Positions 32,932 to 40,819 of a DNA stretch of 51,132 bases are shown here, one piece after another. The notes under the pieces were generated by a model. The model made no database searches, was not told the DNA's origin, and was given only the letters and a program-made list of their open reading frames with translations. The position numbers were made by a program, and so were the translations under genes. Position 1 is the first letter of the stretch. Each line of letters opens with the position of its first letter. Location: the NCBI GenBank assembly GCA_900316355.1, contig ONCQ01000017.1:1-51132 (forward strand). The letters run 5' to 3'. This DNA comes from an uncultured Prevotellaceae bacterium (GTDB taxonomy: Bacteria > Bacteroidota > Bacteroidia > Bacteroidales > Bacteroidaceae).

Positions 32932-33849
32932 TTATAGTGTTATTTTTAGCTCTTCGTGGGCCAAAAGGGTCTCTGGGAACACCTCTTTAGCCTCATTGAG
33001 TAGGAGCTGCTCGTCTTCATAGCGTGAAGAGAAATGACCGAGGAGTAAACGCTTGACTTTCGCTGCATGGGCGACTTCTGCAGCCTGATGTGCGGTGCTA
33101 TGGAAATATTTCTGTGCAAGGGCGCGTTCTGCCTCGGCATAGGTGGCTTCGTGGTACATTAAATCCACACCCTGACACCACTCTGTCAATCCTGCCACAG
33201 GCATCGTGTCGGAGCAGTAGGCATACGAGCGCACGGGGTCAGCGGGCGATGTGAGGCGGCTGTTGGCAATGACTTCTCCGGTGGCTGTCGTCCAGTCCTG
33301 CCCGGCTTTGATGTTGTTGATAGCCCAGGTGGGTATCTCATAGAAGTCAATCATCTCGCGTTGGATATGTCGTTGGCCAGGTTTCTCCTTGATGAGATAA
33401 CCGCAACAGGGCAGGCGGTGCTTCAGCGGCAGTGACCATACTTCCATCGAGCGATCCTCGAAGATGCATCGGTGTTGGGTGGTGTCAACGGCCTCGAAAT
33501 GCAGGTCGTAACTGATGTCGGCAAAGAAGTGTGCCTTCATGAATTCTACATAGGTCTGCAACGACGAAGGGCCGTGCAGATAGAGTGGGGCAGTGCGCCC
33601 CAACAGACCCATCGTGGAGAGGAATCCAGGAAGGCCGAAGACATGGTCGCCATGGGCGTGCGTGAGAAAGATATGTGTGATGCGCTGCCAGTTTAACCCC
33701 GTCTTGCGCCACGCCAGCTGTGCGCCCTCGCCGCAGTCGAGCAGCAGGAGCTTGTCACGCACGTCCACAGCTTGGCAAGACGGCAGGTGCTTGCGCGTAG
33801 GTAAGGCCGACCCGCAACCAATAATGTGAATGTCAAACTTTTGCGGCAT
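32932..33849 (-). CDS. rnz: Ribonuclease Z
   Basis: RNase Z is a zinc-dependent endonuclease that matures the 3' ends of tRNA precursors. The 305 residues show the short-form layout: GCGSALPTRKHLPSCQAV, the metal-binding THAHGDHVFGLPGFLSTMGL (His-x-His-x-Asp-His), LHGPSSLQTYVEF, the SYAYCSDTMP loop, MYHEATY, the STAHQAAEVA motif and LLGHFSSRY. All metal ligands appear to be present. Length and start (MPQKFDIHIIGCGSALP) agree with the family. It lies 45 bases after queC on the same strand, perhaps in one unit with queC and yhhQ, linking tRNA processing with tRNA modification. Confidence 0.95.
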   Translation of the reverse strand: MPQKFDIHIIGCGSALPTRKHLPSCQAVDVRDKLLLLDCGEGAQLAWRKTGLNWQRITHIFLTHAHGDHVFGLPGFLSTMGLLGRTAPLYLHGPSSLQTYVEFMKAHFFADISYDLHFEAVDTTQHRCIFEDRSMEVWSLPLKHRLPCCGYLIKEKPGQRHIQREMIDFYEIPTWAINNIKAGQDWTTATGEVIANSRLTSPADPVRSYAYCSDTMPVAGLTEWCQGVDLMYHEATYAEAERALAQKYFHSTAHQAAEVAHAAKVKRLLLGHFSSRYEDEQLLLNEAKEVFPETLLAHEELKITL

Positions 33850-33894
33850 TGTTTATCGTCGTTTGGAACTCAATTCCTTCGTGAGCGTCTTTTC

Positions 33895-34647
33895 TTAACT
33901 CTTCAGCGTCTGAATCCTCCGTTGGCTGAATTTCTCTCTCCCCTCGGTGAGGCTGAGGTATTCTTCCAGTCCGGCTCTCCTGAGTTTGCACGCGGGACAT
34001 TTGCCACAGCCATCGCCTTCGATGCCGTTATAGCAGGTCAGGGTCTCGTGGCGTATAAGGTCCAGAACGCCCAGCCTGTCGGCTTTGGCCCATGTCTGAG
34101 CTTTATCAATCCACATCAATGGCGTATGCACAACGAACTGCTCGTCCATGCCCAGGTTGAGGGTGACGTTGAGCGACTTGATGAAAGCGTCGCGACAGTC
34201 TGGATAGCCGCTGTAGTCGGTCTGCGAAACACCTGTTACCAGATGGTTGATACCTCTTTCGCGGGCGAAGACGGCTGCCACAGCGATGAAGAACAGGTTG
34301 CGTCCAGGTACAAACGTGTTGGGAGGCCCCACGGCAGGCTTGTCCTGATCCATGGTGATGCTTGTGTCGGTCAGTGAGTTGTGAGATAGCTGACTGATGA
34401 ACGAGACATCCATTTTGTGCCATTCCACATCACCACCGCCTTCGTTGAGGCCGTTGCGGCGTGCCACCTCGCCAGCTTTCGCTGCAATCTGCTCTGCCAC
34501 ATCCACCTCACGGACATGCTTCTGTCCATAGATGAATGTCAGGGCTACGACTTTCTTGAAATGCTTAAGTGCCCAAAACAGGCAAGTCGTGGAGTCCTGT
34601 CCGCCGCTGAAAACCACCAGCGCAGTCTCCTTATTCATAGGTTTCAT
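33895..34647 (-). CDS. queC: 7-cyano-7-deazaguanine synthase QueC
   Basis: QueC converts 7-carboxy-7-deazaguanine to preQ0 using ATP and ammonia, upstream of QueF in queuosine synthesis. The 250 residues contain the PP-loop [11 protein letters not shown] (about 12-21), [46 protein letters not shown] and the zinc-binding cysteines [13 protein letters not shown] near the C-terminus. An in-frame ATG three codons in is an alternative start. It is preceded, 53 bases away, by the precursor transporter gene yhhQ and followed by rnz, so deazaguanine synthesis and salvage are encoded together here. QueD and QueE are not in the window. Confidence 0.95.
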   Translation of the reverse strand: MKPMNKETALVVFSGGQDSTTCLFWALKHFKKVVALTFIYGQKHVREVDVAEQIAAKAGEVARRNGLNEGGGDVEWHKMDVSFISQLSHNSLTDTSITMDQDKPAVGPPNTFVPGRNLFFIAVAAVFARERGINHLVTGVSQTDYSGYPDCRDAFIKSLNVTLNLGMDEQFVVHTPLMWIDKAQTWAKADRLGVLDLIRHETLTCYNGIEGDGCGKCPACKLRRAGLEEYLSLTEGREKFSQRRIQTLKS

Positions 34648-34700
34648 CTTTTATTGTTTTCAGTGTTCCAATGTCTCTAATTTTCCAAGGCTATAGTTCG

Positions 34701-35372
34701 TTAAATCACACTATAGCTCTCGTCGTTATCGTACACGTCAACGCCTTCAGTATGCTTCAGCCAAGCCACGGTTTTAATAGTGACTGGCAGGATAACTACT
34801 TCGCATAATGTCTTCATAACTACTTGGCTTACCATCATAAGTAAAAGATTTTCTTTAGGTACGATACCACCCAACGCGATGGGGAAGAAGATGATGGAGT
34901 CACTCACCTCTCCAACGATTGTAGAGGCGATAGCGCGCAGCGAAAACCGACGTCCTTTGTCGTGAATTTTCATGCGGCTCATCACGTAGGCGTTTAGGAA
35001 AGAGCCCACGAGGAAGGCTGCAAATGAGGCCAGCGCCACTCGTGGCGCCAGACCGAACAGGGCATGGAATCCTTCTTGGTTTGTCCAGTAAGGAGCCCCG
35101 GGAATGAGATCGGCAAGCCATGCCAGCAGCACGAAGGCGAAGTTCATTACGAACCCCGTCCAAATAATCAGTTTTGCACGGCGATAGCCATACACTTCAG
35201 TGATGCAGTCATTGACGACATACGAGATGGGGAAAACAAATACACCGGCTGTCAAGTTCAGTAGGCCGAATTGTACTTGCTTGGTCGCTAACAGGTTTGC
35301 CAGGATGAGGCAAACGCAAAAGGTGACGCTGAGTAGCATGAACGTCACGCTGATGGGCTCTTGTTTTTTCAT
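34701..35372 (-). CDS. yhhQ: Queuosine precursor transporter (YhhQ/VUT family)
   Basis: The start is set at the ATG at 35372 (MKKQEPISVTFMLLSVTFCV), 57 bases after a consensus promoter; an upstream frame would extend through that promoter. The 223 residues form about six transmembrane helices with the family phrases ILANLLATKQVQFGL, VFVFPISYVVNDCITEVYGY, LIIWTGFVMNFAFVLL, RVALASFAAFLVGSFLNAYV and IASTIVGEVSDSIIFFPIAL. Members import preQ0/preQ1 or related deazaguanines. The neighbouring queC gene supports this role and indicates that the cell can both make and salvage precursors. Confidence 0.9.
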   Translation of the reverse strand: MKKQEPISVTFMLLSVTFCVCLILANLLATKQVQFGLLNLTAGVFVFPISYVVNDCITEVYGYRRAKLIIWTGFVMNFAFVLLAWLADLIPGAPYWTNQEGFHALFGLAPRVALASFAAFLVGSFLNAYVMSRMKIHDKGRRFSLRAIASTIVGEVSDSIIFFPIALGGIVPKENLLLMMVSQVVMKTLCEVVILPVTIKTVAWLKHTEGVDVYDNDESYSVI

Positions 35373-35428
35373 AATTCTTGTTTTGTTAAAGGGGGTTGAG
35401 CAAGTACCCCTGCATGGATTTGCGGCGA

Positions 35429-35460
35429 CAAAGGTAGTTAAAATCTTCGACGTGACCAAA
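35429..35460 (-). promoter_or_regulatory. Bacteroidetes promoter of yhhQ-queC
   Basis: On the minus strand TTTG (35457-35460), 20 bases and TACCTTTG (35429-35436) form an exact consensus. It is back to back with the nan operon promoter, with only 15 bases between the two -33 boxes. Confidence 0.85.
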
Positions 35461-35475
35461 AAATAGGGCTTAGAA

Positions 35476-35507
35476 TTTGGCATATTCGTGAAATGAACCT
35501 ATCTTTG
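35476..35507 (+). promoter_or_regulatory. Bacteroidetes promoter of the sialic acid operon
   Basis: TTTG (35476-35479), 20 bases and TATCTTTG (35500-35507) match the consensus. Translation of the lyase starts about 45 bases downstream at 35552. No operator sequence was recognised. Confidence 0.85.
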
Positions 35508-35551
35508 TGGCGTAAATGTTTAAACGATTAACTAACTTAAACCGTAAACCT

Positions 35552-36478
35552 ATGAATTTCGAGAAAATCAAGGGGCTCATAGATGCCCCGTTCACACCGA
35601 TGAACGCCGATGGCAGCATCAACCTGTCTATCATCCCCGAGTATGCCAACCTGCTCTATCGCAATGGCCTTAAAGGCGTGTTTATCAATGGCTCAAGCGG
35701 TGAGGGCTATATGCTCACCGAAGACGAGCGCAAGCAGATTGCCGAGGCTTGGATGGCTGCCACCAAGGATTTCCAGGACTTTAAGGTCATCGTGCACGTG
35801 GGCAGCACCTGCGTCCGCAGTTCCAAGAATCTTGCCGAGCACGCCCAAGCCATCGGTGCCTTCGGCATCGGCGCTATGGCACCTCCCTTCCCCAAGGTGG
35901 GACGCATTGAGGAACTGGTGAAGTACTGCGAGGAGATTGCCTGCGGTGCGCCGAAGCTTCCCTTCTACTTCTATCACATCCCCGCCTTCAATGGCGCCTT
36001 CCTCTCGATGCTCGACTTCCTGCAGGCTGTCGATGGTCGCATTCCCAACTTCGCCGGTATCAAGTACACCTTCGAGAGCCTCTATGAGTACAACCGCTGC
36101 CGTCGCTACAAGGACGGAAAGTTCGATATGCTCCACGGTCAGGACGAGACCATCCTCCCGTGCCTCGCCATGGGTGGTGCTCAGGGTGGCATCGGCGGCA
36201 CTACGAACTACAATGGCCGTTGCCTCGTGGGCATCATCGATGCTTGGAAGGCCGGTGACTTGGAGAAGGCTCGCGAGCTGCAGAACTACGCTCAGGATGT
36301 CATCGATGTCATCTGCCACTTCCGTGGTAACATCGTTGGCGGCAAGCGCATCATGAAGCTCATCGGTCTCGACCTGGGCCCCAACCGCACACCTTTCCAG
36401 AACATCACTCCCGAAGAGGAAGTGCGTCTGAAAGCCGAGCTCGACGCCATCGACTTCTTCAATCATTGCAATAAGTAG
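35552..36478 (+). CDS. nanA: N-acetylneuraminate lyase
   Basis: The enzyme splits N-acetylneuraminate into pyruvate and N-acetylmannosamine, the first cytoplasmic step of sialic acid use. The start at 35552 (MNFEKIKGLIDAPFTPMNAD) fits the family and the promoter; an upstream in-frame ATG at 35516 is less likely. The 308 residues form the class I aldolase barrel with NGSSGEGYML (46-55, carboxylate-binding), YFYHIPAF with the catalytic Tyr, GIKYTF with the Schiff-base Lys at about 171, and GQDETILPCLAMGG. It heads an operon with a mutarotase-symporter fusion and an N-acylglucosamine 2-epimerase, a complete uptake-and-catabolism set. Its TAG stop abuts a palindromic repeat unit. Confidence 0.93.
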   Translation: MNFEKIKGLIDAPFTPMNADGSINLSIIPEYANLLYRNGLKGVFINGSSGEGYMLTEDERKQIAEAWMAATKDFQDFKVIVHVGSTCVRSSKNLAEHAQAIGAFGIGAMAPPFPKVGRIEELVKYCEEIACGAPKLPFYFYHIPAFNGAFLSMLDFLQAVDGRIPNFAGIKYTFESLYEYNRCRRYKDGKFDMLHGQDETILPCLAMGGAQGGIGGTTNYNGRCLVGIIDAWKAGDLEKARELQNYAQDVIDVICHFRGNIVGGKRIMKLIGLDLGPNRTPFQNITPEEEVRLKAELDAIDFFNHCNK

Positions 36479-36649
36479 GACCTACCCCCAACCCCTCCCT
36501 AGGCAGGGAGGGGAGTAGTAACCTTATAAACAGAATTCCTTATGAAGAGATTGTTGTTTTTTCTCTTGGCTTTTATTTCTACCCTAAGCCTCTCTTTCGC
36601 ACAAGATACTACTCCCCTCCCTACAAGGGAGGGGCAGGGGGGAGGGTCT
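36479..36649. repeat. Inverted pair of palindromic units around the start of the kelch-SSS gene
   Basis: GACCTACCCCCAACCCCTCCCT (left unit, from 36479, adjoining the nanA stop) is mirrored by a right unit at 36606-36649 ending GGGAGGGTCT. The facing inner ends also pair (GGGGAGTAGTA with TACTACTCCCC). The core between them contains the start codon and signal peptide of the next gene, and the right unit is translated as TTPLPTREGQGGGSA directly after the predicted signal-peptide cleavage site. Confidence 0.85.
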
Positions 36650-39421
36650 GCCCATCGCTTCAACAACGCCTCCTTCTTGCCCCTTCCTGCCCTCTCCGCT
36701 TTTGGCGGTCAGGGCGTGAGTGGTGCTTTTGCCGGTTATATTCCGAAGGGCTTTTCAGTGCCTCACGACCGCGTTTTGGTGGCCGGAGGTTGCAACTTCC
36801 CTGATGTACCTGCCGCCGATGGTGGCCAGAAGGTCTTCTATACTGATATTTATGCGATTGCGCTCGATGGAAAGGAAAAATGGTGGCGTGCCGGTTCGCT
36901 GCCTTGTGCCCTTGCCTACGGAGCCAGTGTCACGACCCCTGAAGGCCTTGTCTGCCTTGGCGGTACAGCTGATGGTCAGAAGAGCGAGGACTTTGCTGTT
37001 CTCCTGACGCTTGGAACGAGCGGCGAGTCCATCAGTCAGAATCTGCCATCTCTGCCCAGCGCCCTCGACAACTTCGCCGCCGCTTACGGCGATGGCTATA
37101 TCTATGTCGCTGGAGGTCTGCATAATGGCATCCCCAACCGCAAGGCCTTCCGCCTGAAATGGCCGTTGCCTGCCTCGTGGTTTGAATCCCAGACAGGTGC
37201 TGCTTGGGAGGAACTCCCCGATGTGCCTGGCCCCGCCCGCGTGCAACCCGCAGCCGCCGTGCAGAAGGGAGCCCTCGCCAGCAACTTCTACCTCCTTGGC
37301 GGCTTCGATCCCCGCTATCGCAAGGCCGTCAGCAATGGCGTCTATTACGACACCAGGAAGGGTGAGTGGATGGCAACATCGCTGATAAAGCCCCTCTCTA
37401 ACTCCCCCCTGGGGGGGGAGGACTCCGTATCCTCTGGAGGAATGGATGATGGCATAGGCTTTGCGGCTCTCCCCCCCACGGGGGGAGCGGGGAGCGGGGC
37501 TTTGGTCGGTGCTTCCGCCCTGCCTTCCGGCGCTGCCCACATCCTCTGCTTCGGCGGTGTTAACAAAGAGATTTTCGAGGCGGCCTTGGAGCGCAACGCC
37601 CTCATCGCTGACACGGCGACCACAGCCGAGCAGCTGGAGACCCTCCGTGCCGAGGCTTACGCTTATATGACGCAAGACCCTGCCTGGTATCAGTTCCGTC
37701 GCAGCATCCTCGTCTATCACACCATCACCGACTCCTGGGCCGAGGTCTTCGACTCACCCCTCATCGCACGTGCCGGTGCTGCTGTTGTGCCCTTGGCCTC
37801 ACCCTCCGGTTCCCTCAGCGCCCTTGTCATCGGCGGCGAAGAGAAACCCGGTGTGCGCTCGGCGGATGCCACGCGCGTCGATATCACCTACACCGCTCAC
37901 TTCGGTTGGCTGAACTGGGTGGTGCTCATCCTGTACCTCTTGGGAATGGTCTATCTCGGCTACTACTTCATGAAGCGTGCCGGCAACTCCGGCGATGACT
38001 TCTTCAAGGGTGGCGGCCGCATCCCGTGGTGGGCTGCCGGCATCAGCATCTTCGCCACGATGCTCAGCGCCATCACCTACATGAGCATCCCCGCCAAGGC
38101 CTACGCCACCGACTGGACCTACTACCCGATGCAGATCTGCATCCTCTTGGTGTCGTTCCCCGTCATCAGGTACTACCTGCCTTTCTTCCGTCGTCTGAAC
38201 GTCACCACGGCTTACGAGTATCTCGAGCGCCGCTTCAACAGCGCCACCCGCCTGATGGCCAGCATCCTGTTCATCGTCTTCATGGTGGCCCGCACGGCTC
38301 TCGTGCTCTTCCTGCCGTCGTTGGCGATGACCGCTGTCACGGGCATTAATATATATATATGTATAGCGCTGATGGCCCTCATCACCATCCTCTACTGCAC
38401 GATGGGCGGTGTCGAGGCTGTCGTCTGGGGCGATGTCATCCAGGGCATCATCCTCGTGGGCGGTGCCATCCTCGCTGCCGTCTATCTGATTGTCAACACC
38501 GGCGACAACGGCGCCTCGGACTTCTGGCAGATTGCCACCGACCACGACAAGTTCCGCCTCTTCCTATTCGATGCCGAGAACCCGTTCGACTTCGTCAACG
38601 CCACGTGGTGGGTGGTCATCCTCGGCGGCTTGGCCAACAACCTCATCAGCTACACCAGTGACCAGACCGTCATCCAGCGCTACCTGACCACCTCCGACGA
38701 GAAGAGTGCCGCACGCGGCATCCTGACCAACGGTCTGATGTCCGTCATCGTGACCATTGCCTTCTTCACCATCGGCACAGGTCTCTACACCTTCTTCAAG
38801 ACACATCCTGCCGAGCTGGACATCACCATGGCCAAGGGCGATGCCATCTTCCCCTTCTTCATGATGAGCCAGCTGCCTGCCGGTCTTGCCGGTCTCCTCA
38901 TCGCTGCCGTCTTCGCCGCTACGATGTCCACTATCGCCTCCAACATTAACTCCATCTCCACGGCCTTCACGGTGGATCTCTGGGGTAAGATGAAGAAACA
39001 AACGCCCAAGGGCGGTGAGGTGAAGGTGGCCCGCATCGCAGGCATCTGCGCCGGCATGATAGGCATGGCTATTGCCTGGCTGATGGCTACCGTTGACATC
39101 CAGTCGCTCCTCGACTACTTCAACACCATCCTCGGTCTCCTCAGCGGTGCCATCGGCGGTCTGTTCATGATGGGTATCTTCTTCCCGCGCATCGGTTCGA
39201 AGGCTGCCATCATCGGCTTCCTCTGCGGCACAGCTACCGTCCTGTACATGAATTTCTTCACGCAGGCCAACTTCCTCCTCTTCGGCTTCGTCTCGATGCT
39301 CGTCAGCGTCCTCGTCGCCCTCATCCTCAGCATCTTCATGCCACAGCGGGAGGAGCAGAAGGGGTTGACATGGAAAGACCTCACCCCCCAATCCCCCTCT
39401 CCAAAGGGCGAGGGGGCGTAA
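36542..39421 (+). CDS. Kelch-type mutarotase (NanM-like) fused to a sodium:solute symporter
   Basis: The 959-residue protein has a signal peptide (about 1-21, STLSLSFAQ), a kelch-repeat domain like N-acetylneuraminate mutarotase (about 40-440; GGCNFPDVPAADGG, VAGGLHNGIPNRKAF, LLGGFDPRYRKAVSN, LVIGGEEKPGVRS), then an SSS-family transporter (about 455-945; YYFMKRAGNSGDDFFKGGGR, CTMGGVEAVVWGDVIQG, SYTSDQTVIQRYLTT, AATMSTIASNINSIS). The extracytoplasmic domain would convert released sialic acid to the preferred anomer and pass it to the linked symporter. Such fusions occur in Bacteroidales. Three stretches are repeat-derived: residues after the signal peptide, a linker in the kelch domain (37387-37503), and the last 12 residues (TPQSPSPKGEGA). 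Confidence 0.88.
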   Translation: MKRLLFFLLAFISTLSLSFAQDTTPLPTREGQGGGSAHRFNNASFLPLPALSAFGGQGVSGAFAGYIPKGFSVPHDRVLVAGGCNFPDVPAADGGQKVFYTDIYAIALDGKEKWWRAGSLPCALAYGASVTTPEGLVCLGGTADGQKSEDFAVLLTLGTSGESISQNLPSLPSALDNFAAAYGDGYIYVAGGLHNGIPNRKAFRLKWPLPASWFESQTGAAWEELPDVPGPARVQPAAAVQKGALASNFYLLGGFDPRYRKAVSNGVYYDTRKGEWMATSLIKPLSNSPLGGEDSVSSGGMDDGIGFAALPPTGGAGSGALVGASALPSGAAHILCFGGVNKEIFEAALERNALIADTATTAEQLETLRAEAYAYMTQDPAWYQFRRSILVYHTITDSWAEVFDSPLIARAGAAVVPLASPSGSLSALVIGGEEKPGVRSADATRVDITYTAHFGWLNWVVLILYLLGMVYLGYYFMKRAGNSGDDFFKGGGRIPWWAAGISIFATMLSAITYMSIPAKAYATDWTYYPMQICILLVSFPVIRYYLPFFRRLNVTTAYEYLERRFNSATRLMASILFIVFMVARTALVLFLPSLAMTAVTGINIYICIALMALITILYCTMGGVEAVVWGDVIQGIILVGGAILAAVYLIVNTGDNGASDFWQIATDHDKFRLFLFDAENPFDFVNATWWVVILGGLANNLISYTSDQTVIQRYLTTSDEKSAARGILTNGLMSVIVTIAFFTIGTGLYTFFKTHPAELDITMAKGDAIFPFFMMSQLPAGLAGLLIAAVFAATMSTIASNINSISTAFTVDLWGKMKKQTPKGGEVKVARIAGICAGMIGMAIAWLMATVDIQSLLDYFNTILGLLSGAIGGLFMMGIFFPRIGSKAAIIGFLCGTATVLYMNFFTQANFLLFGFVSMLVSVLVALILSIFMPQREEQKGLTWKDLTPQSPSPKGEGA
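37387..37503. repeat. Inverted palindromic pair inside the kelch domain
   Basis: AAAGCCCC (37387) and GGGGCTTT (to 37503) are the inverted outer ends; a CCCCCC/GGGGGG palindrome lies in each half. This subfamily differs from the AAAGACCC type. About 39 codons, including NSPLGGEDSVSSGG and PPTGGAGSGAL, are encoded in frame between two kelch blades. Confidence 0.75.
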
Positions 39422-39544
39422 TCACCTCTCACGGCAAAGCTTGTCTTAACGAATACATAAAAACTATCATTATGAATAATCAATCTGCACAACAAACTAC
39501 TCCCCCTCGCCCTTTGGAGAGGGGGCTGGGGGGTGAGGTCTCTT
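39374..39544. repeat. Inverted palindromic pair spanning stop and start codons
   Basis: AGACCTCACCCCCC (39376-39389) and GGGGGGTGAGGTCT (39528-39541) are exact inverted ends, and the CCCTCTCCAAAGGGCGAGGG palindrome recurs inverted in the right half. The element contains the last 16 codons and stop of the symporter fusion, the whole intergenic region, the start codon of the epimerase (39472) and its first 24 codons. Confidence 0.9.
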
Positions 39545-40776
39545 TTTCCTCATTAGCCCAGCTCTACAAATCAGAATTGCTTGACCGCACCATTCCCTTC
39601 TGGCTCAACAAAAGCCAGGACACCGAGTTCGGCGGCTATTTCACCTGCCTCGACCGCGTCGGCAACGTCTATGACACCGACAAATTCGTGTGGATGCAGG
39701 GCCGCGAGGTGTGGATGTTCTCCAAGCTCTACAACACCGTGGAGCCCCGCAAGGAGTGGCTCGACGCCGCCATTCAGGGTGCTGAGTTCCTGAAGAAGCA
39801 CGGCCACGACGGCAACCTCAACTGGTACTTCGCCCTCGACCGCGAAGGCCACGCCCTCGTGGAACCCTACAACATCTTCTCCTACACCTTCGCTGTCATC
39901 GCCTTCGGTCAGCTCTCCATCGCCCTGCAGACAGCCGCCAAGAGTGGCCTCTCTGCGGTGAATGTGTGCGGCGATTCCATCGCTGCAGATTCCCTTTCTG
40001 CCGAATACGCAGACATTGCCAAGCGCACCTTCGACATCGTGCTCTCCAAGACCGACAACCCCAAGGGACGTTGGTCGAAGGCCGCTCCCGGTGCCCGTGC
40101 CCTGAAGACCTTCGACCTGCCGATGATCCTCTGCAACGTAGCCCTCGAGATAGAGTCCCTGCTGGAGCCCGCCTTCCTGCAGAAAGCCATCGACGACTGC
40201 CTGCACGAAGTCATGGACGTCTTCTACCGTCCCGAGCTCGGCTTGATTGTTGAGGCTTTGGGCAAGGACGGCAACCTCGTCGATTGCTTCGACGGCCGCA
40301 AGATGAACCCCGGTCACGCCATCGAAGCCATGTGGTTCGTCATGGACCTCGGCAAGCGTCTTGGCCGCCCCGAACTCATCAAGCAGGCTGTGGAAATCAC
40401 CCTTCAGGAAGTGGAGTACGGTTGGGACAAGGAGTACGACGGCATCTTCTACTTCATGGACCGTCTCGGCCATCCGCGCCACGAACTCGAATGGGACCAG
40501 AAGCTGTGGTGGGTGCATTTCGAGACCCTCATCTCCCTCATCAAGGGCTACCAGCTCACCGGCGACCAGCGTTGCCTCGACTGGTTCCAGCGCGTCCACG
40601 ACTACGCCTGGAAACACTTCCGCGACGACGACTACCCCGAGTGGTATGGCTACCTCAACCGCCAGGGCGAGGTGCTGCTGCCCCTCAAGGGTGGCAAGTG
40701 GAAGGGCTGCTTCCATGTGCCCCGTGGCCTCTTGAACGTCTGGAAGATTCTCGAAGACCTCGCTAACAGATCATAA
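39472..40776 (+). CDS. AGE-family N-acylglucosamine 2-epimerase
   Basis: This enzyme would convert N-acetylmannosamine from the lyase into N-acetylglucosamine, linking sialic acid to amino-sugar metabolism. The start is ATG 39472 (MNNQSAQQTTPPRPLERGLG); the earlier open frame overlaps the upstream gene. The 434 residues form the (alpha/alpha)6-barrel of the AGE family with DTDKFVWMQGREVWMFSKLY, RWSKAAPGARALK, GRKMNPGHAIEAMWFVMDLG, HELEWDQKLWWVHFETL, HDYAWKHFRDDDYPEWYGYL and KGGKWKGCFHVPRGLLN, covering the known catalytic histidines. The first 24 residues (TPPRPLERGLGGEVS) are encoded by a palindromic unit; native homology begins around LAQLYKSELLDRTIPFW. Confidence 0.92.
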   Translation: MNNQSAQQTTPPRPLERGLGGEVSFSSLAQLYKSELLDRTIPFWLNKSQDTEFGGYFTCLDRVGNVYDTDKFVWMQGREVWMFSKLYNTVEPRKEWLDAAIQGAEFLKKHGHDGNLNWYFALDREGHALVEPYNIFSYTFAVIAFGQLSIALQTAAKSGLSAVNVCGDSIAADSLSAEYADIAKRTFDIVLSKTDNPKGRWSKAAPGARALKTFDLPMILCNVALEIESLLEPAFLQKAIDDCLHEVMDVFYRPELGLIVEALGKDGNLVDCFDGRKMNPGHAIEAMWFVMDLGKRLGRPELIKQAVEITLQEVEYGWDKEYDGIFYFMDRLGHPRHELEWDQKLWWVHFETLISLIKGYQLTGDQRCLDWFQRVHDYAWKHFRDDDYPEWYGYLNRQGEVLLPLKGGKWKGCFHVPRGLLNVWKILEDLANRS

Positions 40777-40788
40777 CCCAAACATAGT

Positions 40789-40813
40789 GGCCCGTCGGTG
40801 ACCCCGGCGGGCC
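40789..40813 (+). promoter_or_regulatory. Strong hairpin directly upstream of the MFS start codon
   Basis: GGCCCGTCGG and CCGGCGGGCC form a 10-base, very GC-rich stem (one G-U pair) with a 5-base loop, ending 6 bases before the ATG at 40820 and starting 12 bases after the previous stop. There is no T run, so it is not a classical terminator. It could limit ribosome access or act as a processing barrier. Confidence 0.5.
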
Positions 40814-40819
40814 CATGCC

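Noticed and set aside
39370-39471. Longer N-terminus for the epimerase beginning inside the symporter gene.
   Set aside because: The frame runs through the palindromic unit of the upstream gene and has no family similarity; the ATG at 39472 is sufficient.
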